From Rhodococcus sp. B50 (lineage in GTDB: Bacteria; Actinomycetota; Actinomycetes; Mycobacteriales; Mycobacteriaceae): 64,000 nucleotides of DNA. Below are positions 1 to 10,919 of this stretch, one piece after another. Below the pieces are notes generated by a model. It did not search any database and had not been told where the DNA came from. It worked only from the letters and a program-made list of their open reading frames with translations. The first letter of the stretch is position 1. Each line of letters begins with the position of its first letter. The translations under genes were made by a program, and so were the position numbers. Location of the stretch: the NCBI RefSeq assembly GCF_013602415.1, contig NZ_WPAG02000002.1, positions 682,001 to 746,000 of the forward strand, written 5' to 3'.

Positions 1-607
1 ACTGGATGACTTCGATCAGATCGTTGCGGAAGACGACCTTGCCGGGGGTCGCAGCCATGTTCTCGCCGAGGGTGAACGCCTCGCGGTCGACCTTGAGCGG
101 CAGTCCCTTTCGGTGCATGACGTCCTCGACGGCGTACTTCGCGCCGCGGAACAGGCTCGCGCCGCCGGTGTCGAGCGCGCGCACGAGCACACCGGGGTTG
201 ATGAGGAAGTTCGACGGCGCGAGCGCGTCGAACATCAGGTTCGCGAACTGGCGTGCCTTGCCGTCCTGCACCGGATCGCCCGCGCCGGCCTCGGTGAGAT
301 CCTCGACATATTCGCGGGTGGCGAGATAGCTCTGCAGCAGCGCGAAGTAGGCCGGATTCTCCTTCCACGCGGCGTCGGAGAACCGGCGATCCTTCGGATC
401 CAGCGCGACCGGGGCCTGGGGGTCGCGGGCGCTCCACACGCGGGTCGACGCCGCCGGGATGTTCGCCAGGCGATGGGCGTACTCCGTGGTCGCGCCTGCC
501 ACGGCACGCGGATTCTTCACTGCACGCCCGGCGACGGATGCGACGGCCGGCCCCCAGCCGATCGGGTCGAGGGAGGAGGTGAGCTTCTTCTGCAGATGGT
601 TGAGCAC
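1..607 (-). CDS. phaC: Poly(3-hydroxyalkanoate) synthase, class I type, N-terminal part (runs off the window)
   Basis: The minus-strand frame from GTG at 607 to the window edge gives about 202 residues of a PhaC N-terminal region. It includes DALAPSNFLINPGVL, ALDTGGASLFRG, and ENMAATPGKVVFRNDLIEVIQ just before the edge, all typical of class I PHA synthases, which polymerise 3-hydroxyacyl-CoA into storage granules. The catalytic lipase-like box and the Cys-Asp-His triad lie beyond the window. I chose GTG 607 because GGAG sits 7 nt upstream and the product begins LNHLQKKLTSSLDPIGWGPA. GTG 673 is also in frame (a stop lies just beyond) but overlaps a possible -10 (TAAGGT, 677-672). No ATG start exists. 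The neighbouring XRE regulator is codirectional. Function is confident; the start is less so. Confidence 0.85.
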   Translation of the reverse strand, partial: MLNHLQKKLTSSLDPIGWGPAVASVAGRAVKNPRAVAGATTEYAHRLANIPAASTRVWSARDPQAPVALDPKDRRFSDAAWKENPAYFALLQSYLATREYVEDLTEAGAGDPVQDGKARQFANLMFDALAPSNFLINPGVLVRALDTGGASLFRGAKYAVEDVMHRKGLPLKVDREAFTLGENMAATPGKVVFRNDLIEVIQ

Positions 608-681
608 CGAGCAACTCCAGAACTGGGTGGATGGTCCAGAGCCGAGATTGGCATCGCCCGCGAAGGCGCGCACCTTACCCC

Positions 682-722
682 CAGGTACGTGCTACCTGCA
701 TGTTCGTCGAACAGCCGACGAA
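682..722. promoter_or_regulatory. Two perfect inverted repeats upstream of phaC
   Basis: CAGGTA-cgtgc-TACCTG (682-698) and TTCGTCG-aacagc-CGACGAA (703-722) are perfect 6+6 and 7+7 inverted repeats lying side by side. They sit just upstream of the possible phaC -10 TAAGGT (minus strand, 677-672), where operators are expected. The binding protein is unknown; the adjacent XRE regulator is one candidate. Nothing else coding is seen in 608-784. Confidence 0.4.
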
Positions 723-784
723 ATCGGGCTGACCTGGATGGCCGCGTGACGCACAGGTCTCATTGCTGCCGAATGTGAAAATGA

Positions 785-1168
785 TCACTCCTCCTCGGCG
801 TTGCGCCCTCCACTACGCCGCCGGCGCGCGACGGTCACCTCCCGGAAGGCCTCGTACATCTCCTCGAGTGAACGCCGCTGGGCGTTGGTGAGGTCGGGAT
901 CCTCGCGAATCGCCCGCAGGACTGCGGACTCCGCTCCGTCGTCGGTCTGCGCGTGGGCCGCGAGCGTGTCGGCGGACAGATGCAACTGGTCGGCGATCGC
1001 TTGCAGCACACGCTCGCTCGGCGCCCGCAGGTTCCGTTCGATCTGCGACAGGTACGGATTCGAGATGCCCACCATCGACGCGAGCTGACGCATGGGCAGT
1101 TCTGCGAGCTCACGCTGGCGGCGGATCAATTCGCCCAGCGTGCTCGGGCGCGACTCGTCCTCGTCCAT
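785..1168 (-). CDS. XRE-family helix-turn-helix transcriptional regulator
   Basis: The 127-aa protein starts MDEDESRPSTLGELIRRQRE. Its HTH_3 domain (about residues 9-70) contains LPMRQLASMVGISNPYLSQIE, the canonical Cro/C1 helix-turn-helix. The C-terminal part is charged and predicted helical, ending RRRRSGGRNAEEE. It resembles the small XRE regulator encoded next to the heparin-binding haemagglutinin gene in mycobacteria (from memory). An in-frame ATG at 1228 exists, but ATG 1168 fits better because TATGCT (minus strand, 1180-1175) lies 6 nt before it, a leaderless arrangement. It is transcribed toward phaC and away from hisD, so regulation of storage-lipid genes is plausible but only inferred. 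Confidence 0.8.
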   Translation of the reverse strand: MDEDESRPSTLGELIRRQRELAELPMRQLASMVGISNPYLSQIERNLRAPSERVLQAIADQLHLSADTLAAHAQTDDGAESAVLRAIREDPDLTNAQRRSLEEMYEAFREVTVARRRRSGGRNAEEE

Positions 1169-1289
1169 GCCGACAGCATAAGGGCGGTGATCCGTGCCGA
1201 GAGGTTCCTCACGCGGGCGCGACTTCAACCGTCGTCAGGGGATGCGGGATAGTAGAAGGTGATCCCTGTTCGACGAGAGAGGACACCTC

Positions 1290-4362
<3,073 letters not shown>

Positions 4363-4365
4363 CAG

Positions 4366-4521
4366 ATGGATGTCGTCCTCACCTATCTGTGCTTCATCGT
4401 GGCAGGGTTCGCCGCCGGCGGAACGTGGTCGATGTGGAAGGCGCGCAACACGTTGTTCGCGGGTGTGCTGCTGGCTCTGACCGTGCTGGCGGCCGCCGCA
4501 GGCGTCTTCCGGTTGCTCTGA
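4366..4521 (+). CDS. Small two-segment membrane protein inside the his cluster
   Basis: A 51-codon frame (ATG 4366, TGA 4519-4521) fits exactly between hisB and the MFS gene, 3 nt after hisB and 1 nt before the transporter start. The product is MDVVLTYLCFIVAGFAAGG at the N-terminus, then a short basic loop WKARNT, then a second hydrophobic stretch LFAGVLLALTVLAAAAG. That is two membrane helices with almost no soluble part. The tight packing and hydrophobic composition argue that it is real. No function is assigned. Confidence 0.65.
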   Translation: MDVVLTYLCFIVAGFAAGGTWSMWKARNTLFAGVLLALTVLAAAAGVFRLL

Positions 4522-4522
4522 C

Positions 4523-5680
4523 GTGGCGGAACCGCAAGGACTGTTCACCGTTCGTGGTCTGATCCCGGCATGGTCGACGTCGGCGGCGGCCTTCGGTGGA
4601 TTCTCTCTGCTGCTGCCGGTCGTGCCGTGGGCGATCGCCGAAGCGGGCGGCAGCGACACGCTCGCCGGGTCGGTGACGGCGGTGTTCATGCTCACCACCG
4701 TCCTCACGCAACTCGCGATGCCGCGGTTGCTGCGCGCGTTCGGTCACCGCGCGACACTCGCGGCCGGCTGCCTGTTCCTCGGGCCGCCCTCGCTGCTGTT
4801 CCTCGTGTCGATGGCCCCGGCTGCGGTGCTCGGGATCTCCGGGCTCCGCGGCATCGGATTCGGCATGATCACCGTGGCGGCGGCCGCCCTCGTCGGTGAG
4901 CTGTCGCCGCCCCGGTTGCTCGGCCGAGCAACCGGCATGCTCGGCATCGCGATCGCCGCCTCCCAGACGATCGGCCTGCCCGCCGGGCTGGCGATCGCCG
5001 AGCAGTTCTCCACCACGCCGGTGTTCGTGCTGGGTGCAGTCATCTCCTCCGCAGGTCTGCTCGCGGCGATCCGACTGCCGCGCCTGACCGCGAAGCAGTC
5101 TCGGACGGCTCGACGGGTGCCTCCGCTCGTGCTGCTGTTCCCGCTGGTCGCCGTCGGCGCGGGAGCGATCGCCTACGGCGGACTCACCTCACTGTTGCGC
5201 ATCGCGGTCGCCGGCCTGCCCGTGGCCGCCGCGCTGGCGGTGCTCAGCGCGTCATCGCTGATCGGGCGGTACGCCGCCGGTTCCGTCGCCGACCGGATAG
5301 GTGCGGGCAAGATGCTGCCTGTCGGCCTCGGCCTGGCAGCCCTGGCGATGATTCCTTTCGCCCTCGTCGCCGACGACCGAGGGGGAGCGGTCCTGCTGAT
5401 CGTCGCCGCGATCGCGTTCGGTCTCGGATTCGGCGTCGTCCAGAACGAAGCATTGCTCGTCGCGTTCCGCCGGGCCGGCGCGGGCAACACCGGCTCCGCG
5501 AGCGCCGCCTGGAACATCGGTTTCGACGCCGGCACGGGCGCGGGGTCGTTCGCGCTCGGCGCGCTGGCCGCGGCGGCGGGATATCCGGCCGCGTTCACGG
5601 TCGCGGCGGTGCTGGTCCCGACGCTGCCGCTGCTCGCCCGACTGGCCGGGCCGTCGGAACGCCCCCGTCCCACCGCATAG
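4523..5680 (+). CDS. Major facilitator superfamily transporter
   Basis: The 385-aa protein is almost entirely hydrophobic, with about 12 predicted membrane segments in two halves. MFS loop features appear after helices 2 and 8: [17 protein letters not shown] in the first half and [16 protein letters not shown] in the second. The start is GTG 4523, directly after the small membrane protein. The TAG stop (5678-5680) forms part of a probable -10 box for hisH. Its position in the his cluster suggests transport of histidine, an analogue or a pathway intermediate, but the sequence does not give the substrate. Confidence 0.85.
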   Translation: MAEPQGLFTVRGLIPAWSTSAAAFGGFSLLLPVVPWAIAEAGGSDTLAGSVTAVFMLTTVLTQLAMPRLLRAFGHRATLAAGCLFLGPPSLLFLVSMAPAAVLGISGLRGIGFGMITVAAAALVGELSPPRLLGRATGMLGIAIAASQTIGLPAGLAIAEQFSTTPVFVLGAVISSAGLLAAIRLPRLTAKQSRTARRVPPLVLLFPLVAVGAGAIAYGGLTSLLRIAVAGLPVAAALAVLSASSLIGRYAAGSVADRIGAGKMLPVGLGLAALAMIPFALVADDRGGAVLLIVAAIAFGLGFGVVQNEALLVAFRRAGAGNTGSASAAWNIGFDAGTGAGSFALGALAAAAGYPAAFTVAAVLVPTLPLLARLAGPSERPRPTA

Positions 5681-5683
5681 AAT
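5678..5683 (+). promoter_or_regulatory. Leaderless -10 element for hisH (TAGAAT)
   Basis: TAGAAT lies 7 nt before ATG 5691 and its first three bases are the stop codon of the MFS gene. No ribosome site precedes hisH. The spacing is that of a leaderless actinobacterial promoter. No convincing -35 is seen. Confidence 0.5.
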
Positions 5684-5690
5684 CGACGTC

Positions 5691-6326
5691 ATGAGCGCAA
5701 CCACGGTCGCCGTCCTCGACTACGGCTCGGGCAATCTCCACTCCGCCACGCGGGCAGTCGCCCGTACCGGCGTCGATGTGGAGGTCACCGCCGACCCGAA
5801 GATCGCGCTCGCCGCCGACGGACTCGTCGTCCCCGGCGTCGGCGCCTTCGACGCGTGCATGAAGGGTCTGCGCAGCGTCGGCGGCGACAAGATCATCGGC
5901 ACTCGTCTGGCTGGTGGCCGTCCGGTGCTCGGTATCTGCGTCGGCATGCAGATCCTGTTCGAGCGCGGCGTCGAGCACGGCATCGAGACGGAGGGCTGCG
6001 GAGAGTGGCCGGGCACCGTCGAGCGTCTGGACGCCCCGGTGCTGCCGCACATGGGGTGGAACACCGTCGAGGCGCCTGCCGACTCGGTGCTCTTCGCCGG
6101 CATGGACGCCGACACTCGCTTCTACTTCGTCCACACCTACGCCGCCCGCACGTGGGAACTCGACGCCCCCGAGCGTCTCGCCCCGCCGAAGGTGACCTGG
6201 GCCGAGCACGGCAGCCGGTTCGTCGCCGCCGTGGAGAACGGTCCGCTGTCGGCCACCCAGTTCCACCCGGAGAAGTCCGGCGACGCCGGCGCGCAGCTGC
6301 TGCAGAACTGGGTCGGCTCGTTGTGA
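5691..6326 (+). CDS. hisH: Imidazole glycerol phosphate synthase, glutaminase subunit
   Basis: This 211-aa class I glutamine amidotransferase delivers ammonia to HisF. It begins [13 protein letters not shown]. The nucleophile elbow is [13 protein letters not shown] (Cys about residue 83), and the His-Glu pair lies in [12 protein letters not shown] near the C-terminus. The oxyanion region ([12 protein letters not shown]) is also present. It probably has its own promoter. It is followed by a membrane-protein gene with a GTGA overlap and then by its pathway partners priA and hisF. Confidence 0.96.
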   Translation: MSATTVAVLDYGSGNLHSATRAVARTGVDVEVTADPKIALAADGLVVPGVGAFDACMKGLRSVGGDKIIGTRLAGGRPVLGICVGMQILFERGVEHGIETEGCGEWPGTVERLDAPVLPHMGWNTVEAPADSVLFAGMDADTRFYFVHTYAARTWELDAPERLAPPKVTWAEHGSRFVAAVENGPLSATQFHPEKSGDAGAQLLQNWVGSL

Positions 6327-6577
6327 CCGACCCGCGGCGCGGCCGGTCGACCGGAGACTTCTCCTTCGGCCGTCACGCCCTGATGTCGGTCGGTACGGCC
6401 ACCGTCGTGCTGCTCGTCACCGCGATCGCCGTCGTGACGGTTCGGCCCACGCCGGTCGTCGGGTTGGTCATCGCACTCGTCGGCATCGTGGCGGCCGTCG
6501 TGGCGATGGGTGTCGTGTCGACGCGGTCGACCCGCCGTGCCTTCGGCACCGACAAGGACGACCGTCCCGGAACCTGA
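6323..6577 (+). CDS. Small conserved-type membrane protein between hisH and hisA
   Basis: The 84-aa product starts at GTG 6323, overlapping the hisH stop (GTGA). After a basic N-terminus ([19 protein letters not shown]) come two hydrophobic segments, [18 protein letters not shown] and [19 protein letters not shown], then a charged tail ending DKDDRPGT. The N-terminus is probably cytoplasmic because of the Arg-rich start. It is translationally coupled to hisH. No function is known to me. Confidence 0.7.
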   Translation: MTDPRRGRSTGDFSFGRHALMSVGTATVVLLVTAIAVVTVRPTPVVGLVIALVGIVAAVVAMGVVSTRSTRRAFGTDKDDRPGT

Positions 6578-6669
6578 CGCGCCGAAGCGGGGTTTGCCTC
6601 GCGTGTGGCGGTAGCGAACCCCGGTCGGGCGCGCGAAGTACGCCGGCCCTGGCGCGGCCACCCCCGCGT

Positions 6670-6700
6670 TTGGCGTCGTCACCGGTCCTGGCACTAATGT
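6670..6700 (+). promoter_or_regulatory. Probable leaderless promoter of hisA/priA
   Basis: TAATGT (6695-6700) lies 7 nt before GTG 6708. TTGGCG (6670-6675) could be the -35 at a rather long 19-bp spacing. The 130-bp gap 6578-6707 is otherwise non-coding, and no ribosome site precedes GTG 6708. Confidence 0.5.
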
Positions 6701-6707
6701 GTACGCA

Positions 6708-7442
6708 GTGAGCCTGGTCCTTTTGCCCGCAGTCGATGTCGTCAACGGTGAAGCAGTTCGCCTCGTTCAGGGAGAGGCGGGCAGCGAGACCGGCTACGGT
6801 TCGCCCCGCGACGCCGCCCTCGAATGGCAGAACGCCGGAGCCGAATGGGTGCACATGGTCGATCTCGACGCGGCGTTCGGTCGTGGCGACAACCGTGCAC
6901 TCCTCGCCGACGTCGTCGGCGAACTCGACGTGAAGGTCGAACTGTCGGGCGGCATCCGCGACGACGAGACCCTCGCTGCGGCCCTCGCGACCGGCTGCGC
7001 CCGCGTGAACCTCGGCACCGCCGCGATCGAGAACCCCGAGTGGTGCTCCCGCGTCATCGGCGAGTTCGGCGACCGGATCGCCGTGGGCCTCGACGTCAAG
7101 CTCCTGGACGGGCAGTGGCGGCTGCGCGGTCGCGGCTGGGTCTCCGACGGCGGCGACCTGTGGGAAGTGCTCGAGCGTCTCGAGCGCGACGGCTGCTCGC
7201 GCTACGTCGTCACCGACGTGACCAAGGACGGCACGCTCAGCGGCCCGAATCTCGATCTGCTCCGCGAGGTCTGCGCGGCCACCGATTCTCCGGTCGTCGC
7301 GTCCGGCGGCGTCTCGACCGTCGACGACCTGCGTGCCATCGCGACGCTCGTCGAGCAGGGCGTCGAAGGCGCCATCATCGGAAAGGCGCTCTACGCGGGC
7401 CGATTCACCCTGACCGAGGCGCTCGACGCCGTCTCGCGCTGA
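6708..7442 (+). CDS. priA: Phosphoribosyl isomerase A (bifunctional HisA/TrpF type)
   Basis: The 244-aa (beta/alpha)8 barrel isomerises ProFAR in histidine synthesis and, in actinobacteria, also phosphoribosyl anthranilate in tryptophan synthesis. The N-terminal catalytic Asp is in [18 protein letters not shown], phosphate loops are [10 protein letters not shown] and [13 protein letters not shown], and the second catalytic Asp is in [15 protein letters not shown]. The whole closely resembles mycobacterial PriA. The window's trp cluster lacks trpF, which fits the dual role. GTG 6708 was chosen over ATG 6699 because the ATG overlaps the -10 and GTG gives the family N-terminus. Confidence 0.93.
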   Translation: MSLVLLPAVDVVNGEAVRLVQGEAGSETGYGSPRDAALEWQNAGAEWVHMVDLDAAFGRGDNRALLADVVGELDVKVELSGGIRDDETLAAALATGCARVNLGTAAIENPEWCSRVIGEFGDRIAVGLDVKLLDGQWRLRGRGWVSDGGDLWEVLERLERDGCSRYVVTDVTKDGTLSGPNLDLLREVCAATDSPVVASGGVSTVDDLRAIATLVEQGVEGAIIGKALYAGRFTLTEALDAVSR

Positions 7443-7444
7443 CG

Positions 7445-8287
7445 ATGGCCGATTCCGCCGATCTGAACCGGCTGCTCGCGATCGCGGGCGGTGTGCTCGA
7501 CGAGGTCTCGGAACGGTTCGTCGCCGGGCACGGTGCGCCGCGCTCCGTCGACAAGGGCCCGAACGATTTCGCGACCGACCTCGATCTCGAACTCGAACGG
7601 CGGATCTCCGGCGCCCTGTCCGAGCGCACCGGCATCGCCGTGCACGGTGAGGAGTTCGGCGGACCGTCCGCAGGGGAGGGCACCGTCTGGTTGCTCGACC
7701 CGATCGACGGCACGATCAACTACTCCGCAGGGTTGCCGATGGCGGGGATCCTGCTCGCGCTCGTCGAGAACGGCGAACCGATCCTCGGGCTCACCTGGCT
7801 GCCGCTCACGAATCAGCGTTTCGCGGGGATCGCCGACGGGCCGCTGTTCGTCAACGGGAAGCCTACCGAGCCGCTGCAGCCGGCGCGGCTCGAGGACGTG
7901 ATGATCGCGGTCGGCAGTTTCGACATCGACAGTCGCGGGCGCGTTCCCGGCACTCGCCGCCTTGCCGTGATCACCGAGCTGAGCCGGCGGGTCGCACGGT
8001 TGCGGATGCACGGCTCCACCGGCGCCGACCTCGCGTTCACCGCGGGAGGCGCGATCGGTGGTTCCGTCGTGTTCGGCCATCACCCGTGGGACAACGCGGC
8101 CGGTGTCGCGCTGGTGCGGGCGGCCGGTGGGATCGCCACCGACTTCGCGGGCAAGCCGTGGCGGATCGGCTCCGGATCGGTGGTCGCTGCAGCACCCGGA
8201 GTACACGGCGAGATACTGGAGATTGTGCAGTCGGCGACGGAACAGTCCGTGGCCGAACAGTTGGGTTCCGAAGGAGATCGAACATGA
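7445..8287 (+). CDS. impA: Inositol monophosphatase family protein (ImpA type)
   Basis: The 280-aa Mg2+-dependent phosphatase of the IMPase/FIG superfamily shows three metal-site motifs: HGEEFGG (motif with Glu), [17 protein letters not shown] (DPIDGT) and [18 protein letters not shown] (WDxAAG). Actinobacterial genomes keep this gene between hisA and hisF. It could act on histidinol phosphate or on inositol phosphates used for mycothiol and PI lipids; the sequence alone does not decide. It starts 2 nt after hisA and overlaps hisF by ATGA. Confidence 0.88.
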   Translation: MADSADLNRLLAIAGGVLDEVSERFVAGHGAPRSVDKGPNDFATDLDLELERRISGALSERTGIAVHGEEFGGPSAGEGTVWLLDPIDGTINYSAGLPMAGILLALVENGEPILGLTWLPLTNQRFAGIADGPLFVNGKPTEPLQPARLEDVMIAVGSFDIDSRGRVPGTRRLAVITELSRRVARLRMHGSTGADLAFTAGGAIGGSVVFGHHPWDNAAGVALVRAAGGIATDFAGKPWRIGSGSVVAAAPGVHGEILEIVQSATEQSVAEQLGSEGDRT

Positions 8288-9057
8288 CACTGGCCGTGCG
8301 GGTCATCCCGTGCCTCGACGTGGATGCGGGGCGGGTGGTCAAGGGTGTCAACTTCGAGAACTTGCGCGACGCGGGTGATCCGGTCGAGCTCGCCGCGCTC
8401 TACAACGAGCAGGGTGCCGACGAGCTGACCTTCCTCGACGTCACAGCGTCGAGTGGCGACCGCGGCACCATGCTCGACGTCGTCACACGCACCGCCGAGC
8501 AGGTGTTCATCCCGCTCACCGTCGGAGGCGGCGTCCGCACCGTCGAGGACGTCGACCGCCTGTTGCGTGCCGGCGCCGACAAGGTCTCGGTCAACACCGC
8601 GGCGATCGCGCGACCCGAGGTGCTGCGCGAGATGTCCGAGCGATTCGGCTCGCAGTGCATCGTGCTGTCGGTCGACGCGCGCACCGTGCCCGCCGGTCAG
8701 GAACCGACACCGAGCGGCTGGGAGGTCACCACACACGGCGGTCGCCGCGGTACAGGAATCGATGCCGTCGAGTGGGCCCGGCGCGGCGAGGAACTCGGCG
8801 TCGGCGAGATCCTGCTCAACTCCATGGACGCCGATGGCACGAAGAACGGGTTCGACCTGAAGATGATCGAGGCCGTGCGCGAGGCCGTGCACGTGCCCGT
8901 CATCGCCTCCGGTGGTGCCGGAGCCGTCGAGCATTTCGCGCCCGCCGTGCAGGCCGGTGCCGACGCAGTGCTCGCCGCGAGCGTCTTCCACTTCCGGGAG
9001 CTGACCATCGGGGAGGTCAAGGACGCGATGCGTGCGGAAGGGATCACCGTTCGATGA
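8284..9057 (+). CDS. hisF: Imidazole glycerol phosphate synthase, cyclase subunit
   Basis: This 257-aa TIM barrel uses ammonia from HisH to form imidazole glycerol phosphate and AICAR. Catalytic Asp residues are in [15 protein letters not shown] (about residue 11) and [12 protein letters not shown] (about 130). Phosphate-binding loops are [12 protein letters not shown] and [13 protein letters not shown]. It overlaps impA upstream and hisI downstream by 4 bases each. Confidence 0.97.
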   Translation: MTLAVRVIPCLDVDAGRVVKGVNFENLRDAGDPVELAALYNEQGADELTFLDVTASSGDRGTMLDVVTRTAEQVFIPLTVGGGVRTVEDVDRLLRAGADKVSVNTAAIARPEVLREMSERFGSQCIVLSVDARTVPAGQEPTPSGWEVTTHGGRRGTGIDAVEWARRGEELGVGEILLNSMDADGTKNGFDLKMIEAVREAVHVPVIASGGAGAVEHFAPAVQAGADAVLAASVFHFRELTIGEVKDAMRAEGITVR

Positions 9058-9419
9058 GCAGCGACATTCTGAATCCGGCCATCGCCGCCCGGCTCAAGCG
9101 CAACGACGACGGTTTGTTCGCCGCCGTCGTGCAGGAGCGGGCCACCGGCGCCGTGCTGATGATGGCGTGGATGGACGACGAAGCGCTCGCCCGCACCCTG
9201 GCGACCCGCAAGGCCACCTACTACTCGCGGTCGCGCCGGCAGTACTGGGTCAAGGGCGAGACATCCGGCCACACCCAGTACGTGCACGAGGTGCGCCTCG
9301 ACTGCGACGGCGACACGGTGCTGCTCGTCGTCGACCAGGTCGGTGCCGCCTGCCACACCGGTACGCACACCTGCTTCGACACCGACGTCCTGCTCGAGGC
9401 GCCGCAGATCGCCGAGTAG
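9054..9419 (+). CDS. hisI: Phosphoribosyl-AMP cyclohydrolase
   Basis: The 121-aa single-domain enzyme opens the purine ring of PR-AMP. The family signature is evident: [26 protein letters not shown], then the Zn/Mg region [26 protein letters not shown] with its Cys and Asp ligands. There is no fused HisE domain, as usual for actinobacteria. ATG 9054 overlaps the hisF stop. It is the last gene of the his cluster and is followed by a possible terminator hairpin. Confidence 0.96.
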   Translation: MSSDILNPAIAARLKRNDDGLFAAVVQERATGAVLMMAWMDDEALARTLATRKATYYSRSRRQYWVKGETSGHTQYVHEVRLDCDGDTVLLVVDQVGAACHTGTHTCFDTDVLLEAPQIAE

Positions 9420-9428
9420 CCGGGTCGT

Positions 9429-9459
9429 CGTCCGTTCGCACGACATCGTGGAGCGGACG
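9429..9459 (+). terminator. Possible terminator hairpin after hisI
   Basis: CGTCCG (9429-9434) pairs with CGGACG (9454-9459), and inside it CACGA-ca-TCGTG can form an inner stem. No T-run follows, as is common in high-GC actinobacteria. Confidence 0.4.
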
Positions 9460-9505
9460 GCAGGACCGATCGTGGAGCCGTGGGGCGGGCTGCGACAATG
9501 CCCGC

Positions 9506-9685
9506 ATGCCTCTCATCCAGATCAGTCAGACGCCGGGCCTGTCCGACGAGCAGAAGGCCGAGGTGATCTCCGCGGTGACCCGCGCGTATGCCGAGGCTTC
9601 GGGCAAGAATCCGTCGTCGGTGTGGGTGACGATCACCGAGGTGCCCCGCGAGAACTGGGGTGTGGGCGGAACTCCGCTCGGCTGA
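9506..9685 (+). CDS. 4-oxalocrotonate tautomerase-family protein
   Basis: The 59-aa protein begins [11 protein letters not shown], so Pro-1 is exposed as the catalytic base after Met removal, the hallmark of the family. The size is right for a 4-OT-like subunit that assembles into hexamers or dimers. GACAAT (9494-9499) lies 6 nt before the ATG, suggesting leaderless transcription. It sits alone between hisI and the acyl-CoA dehydrogenase pair. The substrate is not evident. Confidence 0.75.
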   Translation: MPLIQISQTPGLSDEQKAEVISAVTRAYAEASGKNPSSVWVTITEVPRENWGVGGTPLG

Positions 9686-9785
9686 ACCTTGCCCGCTGCG
9701 ATGCCGCAACCCTTCCGAATCTGGCGAGAATAGTGTTCTCTGTATTGAGAGGATCATGTTCTCACGACGGAGCGAAGGGGCACGC

Positions 9786-10919
9786 ATGTTGCTGGATCCG
9801 AGTCCGGATCAGGAGTTCTTCCGCGAGACCACCGCACGATTCCTTGCGGAGAAGGTGCCACCGGACGAGGTCCGCCGGCTCCGCGACGATCCGAACGGTT
9901 TCGCACCGGACTACTGGCGCGCCGGAGCCGAACTCGGGTGGACGGGCCTGCTCGTCGACGAGGACCTCGGTGGAGGTTCGCTGAGCGGCCTCGGCCTCGT
10001 CGACCTCACGCTGACGGCCCACGAGTTCGGACGTCGCGCCGCCCCCGGCCCCCTGTGTCCCACGAACGTCGTCGCGGAGATGCTCGGCCGGTACGGGCAC
10101 GACCATAGGGAGACGCTGTCGTCGCTGGTCGCCGGTCGCGCCACGGCCGCCTGGTGCGTGGACGAACCGCGCACCGGGAGCCGGACGGCCGCTGCGCCCG
10201 TCGACATCCGGATCGACGGCGACGAGGTGGTCGTCAACGGCACGAAACGCCCCGTCGAAGCCGGCGGCACCGCCGACGTCCTCCTCGTGACCGGGCGAAC
10301 CGGGCAGGGTGCGACGAACGCGCTCGTCCCCCGCCAGGCAGGCGGGGTGACGGTCACACCGCTGCGCTCGATCGACGTGACCCGACGCTATGCCGCGATC
10401 GATTTCGACGAGGTGCGCCTACCGCTGACGTCCCTCGTCGGTGAAGCCGGCGGGGGAGCGGACGACGCCACCCGTGCGCGGCGGACCGCGATCGTCGTCT
10501 CCTGCGCCGAATCGGTCGGGGCGCTGCAGGCAGTCTTCGATCTCACCGTCGCATGGGCGTTCGACCGCTACTCCTTCGGTCGTCCGCTCGCGTCGTATCA
10601 GGAACTCAAGCACCGGTTCGCCGACATGAAGACCTCGCTCGAGGGAAGTCACGCCATCGCCGACCGCGCAGCCGGAGCCGTCGCGACGGCGAGCTCCGAC
10701 GCGGACGAACTCGTCTGCGCCGCAAAGGCATACATTGGCCAGTACGGCAGCGAGCTGGTTCAGGACTGCATTCAGATCCACGGTGGGATCGGCGTGACAT
10801 ACGAACACGACCTGCACCTCTACGCGCGACGCGCGGCCGCGAACCGATCCGGCTTCGGCACCCCGGCCGAACATCGTGCCCGCCTCGCCGACATCGTCGA
10901 ACTCCGGGAGGCATCCTGA
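9786..10919 (+). CDS. Acyl-CoA dehydrogenase, first subunit of a pair
   Basis: The 377-aa protein has the acyl-CoA dehydrogenase layout: helical N-domain (to about 115), beta middle domain with VVVNGTKRPVEAG, and C-terminal helical domain with DRYSFGRPLASYQELKHRFADM and QDCIQIHGGIGVTYEHDLHLY. The glutamates expected at the MCAD or IVD catalytic positions are not visible, so it may be the non-catalytic partner of the next gene, as in heterotetrameric actinobacterial FadE enzymes for sterol side chains. ATG 9786 follows a GAAGGGG ribosome site. The stop overlaps the next start (TGATG). Confidence 0.85.
   Translation: MLLDPSPDQEFFRETTARFLAEKVPPDEVRRLRDDPNGFAPDYWRAGAELGWTGLLVDEDLGGGSLSGLGLVDLTLTAHEFGRRAAPGPLCPTNVVAEMLGRYGHDHRETLSSLVAGRATAAWCVDEPRTGSRTAAAPVDIRIDGDEVVVNGTKRPVEAGGTADVLLVTGRTGQGATNALVPRQAGGVTVTPLRSIDVTRRYAAIDFDEVRLPLTSLVGEAGGGADDATRARRTAIVVSCAESVGALQAVFDLTVAWAFDRYSFGRPLASYQELKHRFADMKTSLEGSHAIADRAAGAVATASSDADELVCAAKAYIGQYGSELVQDCIQIHGGIGVTYEHDLHLYARRAAANRSGFGTPAEHRARLADIVELREAS

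Noticed and set aside
6699..6707. ATG 6699 as the hisA/priA start
   Set aside because: It overlaps the probable -10 TAATGT and adds three residues not expected in the family; GTG 6708 fits better.
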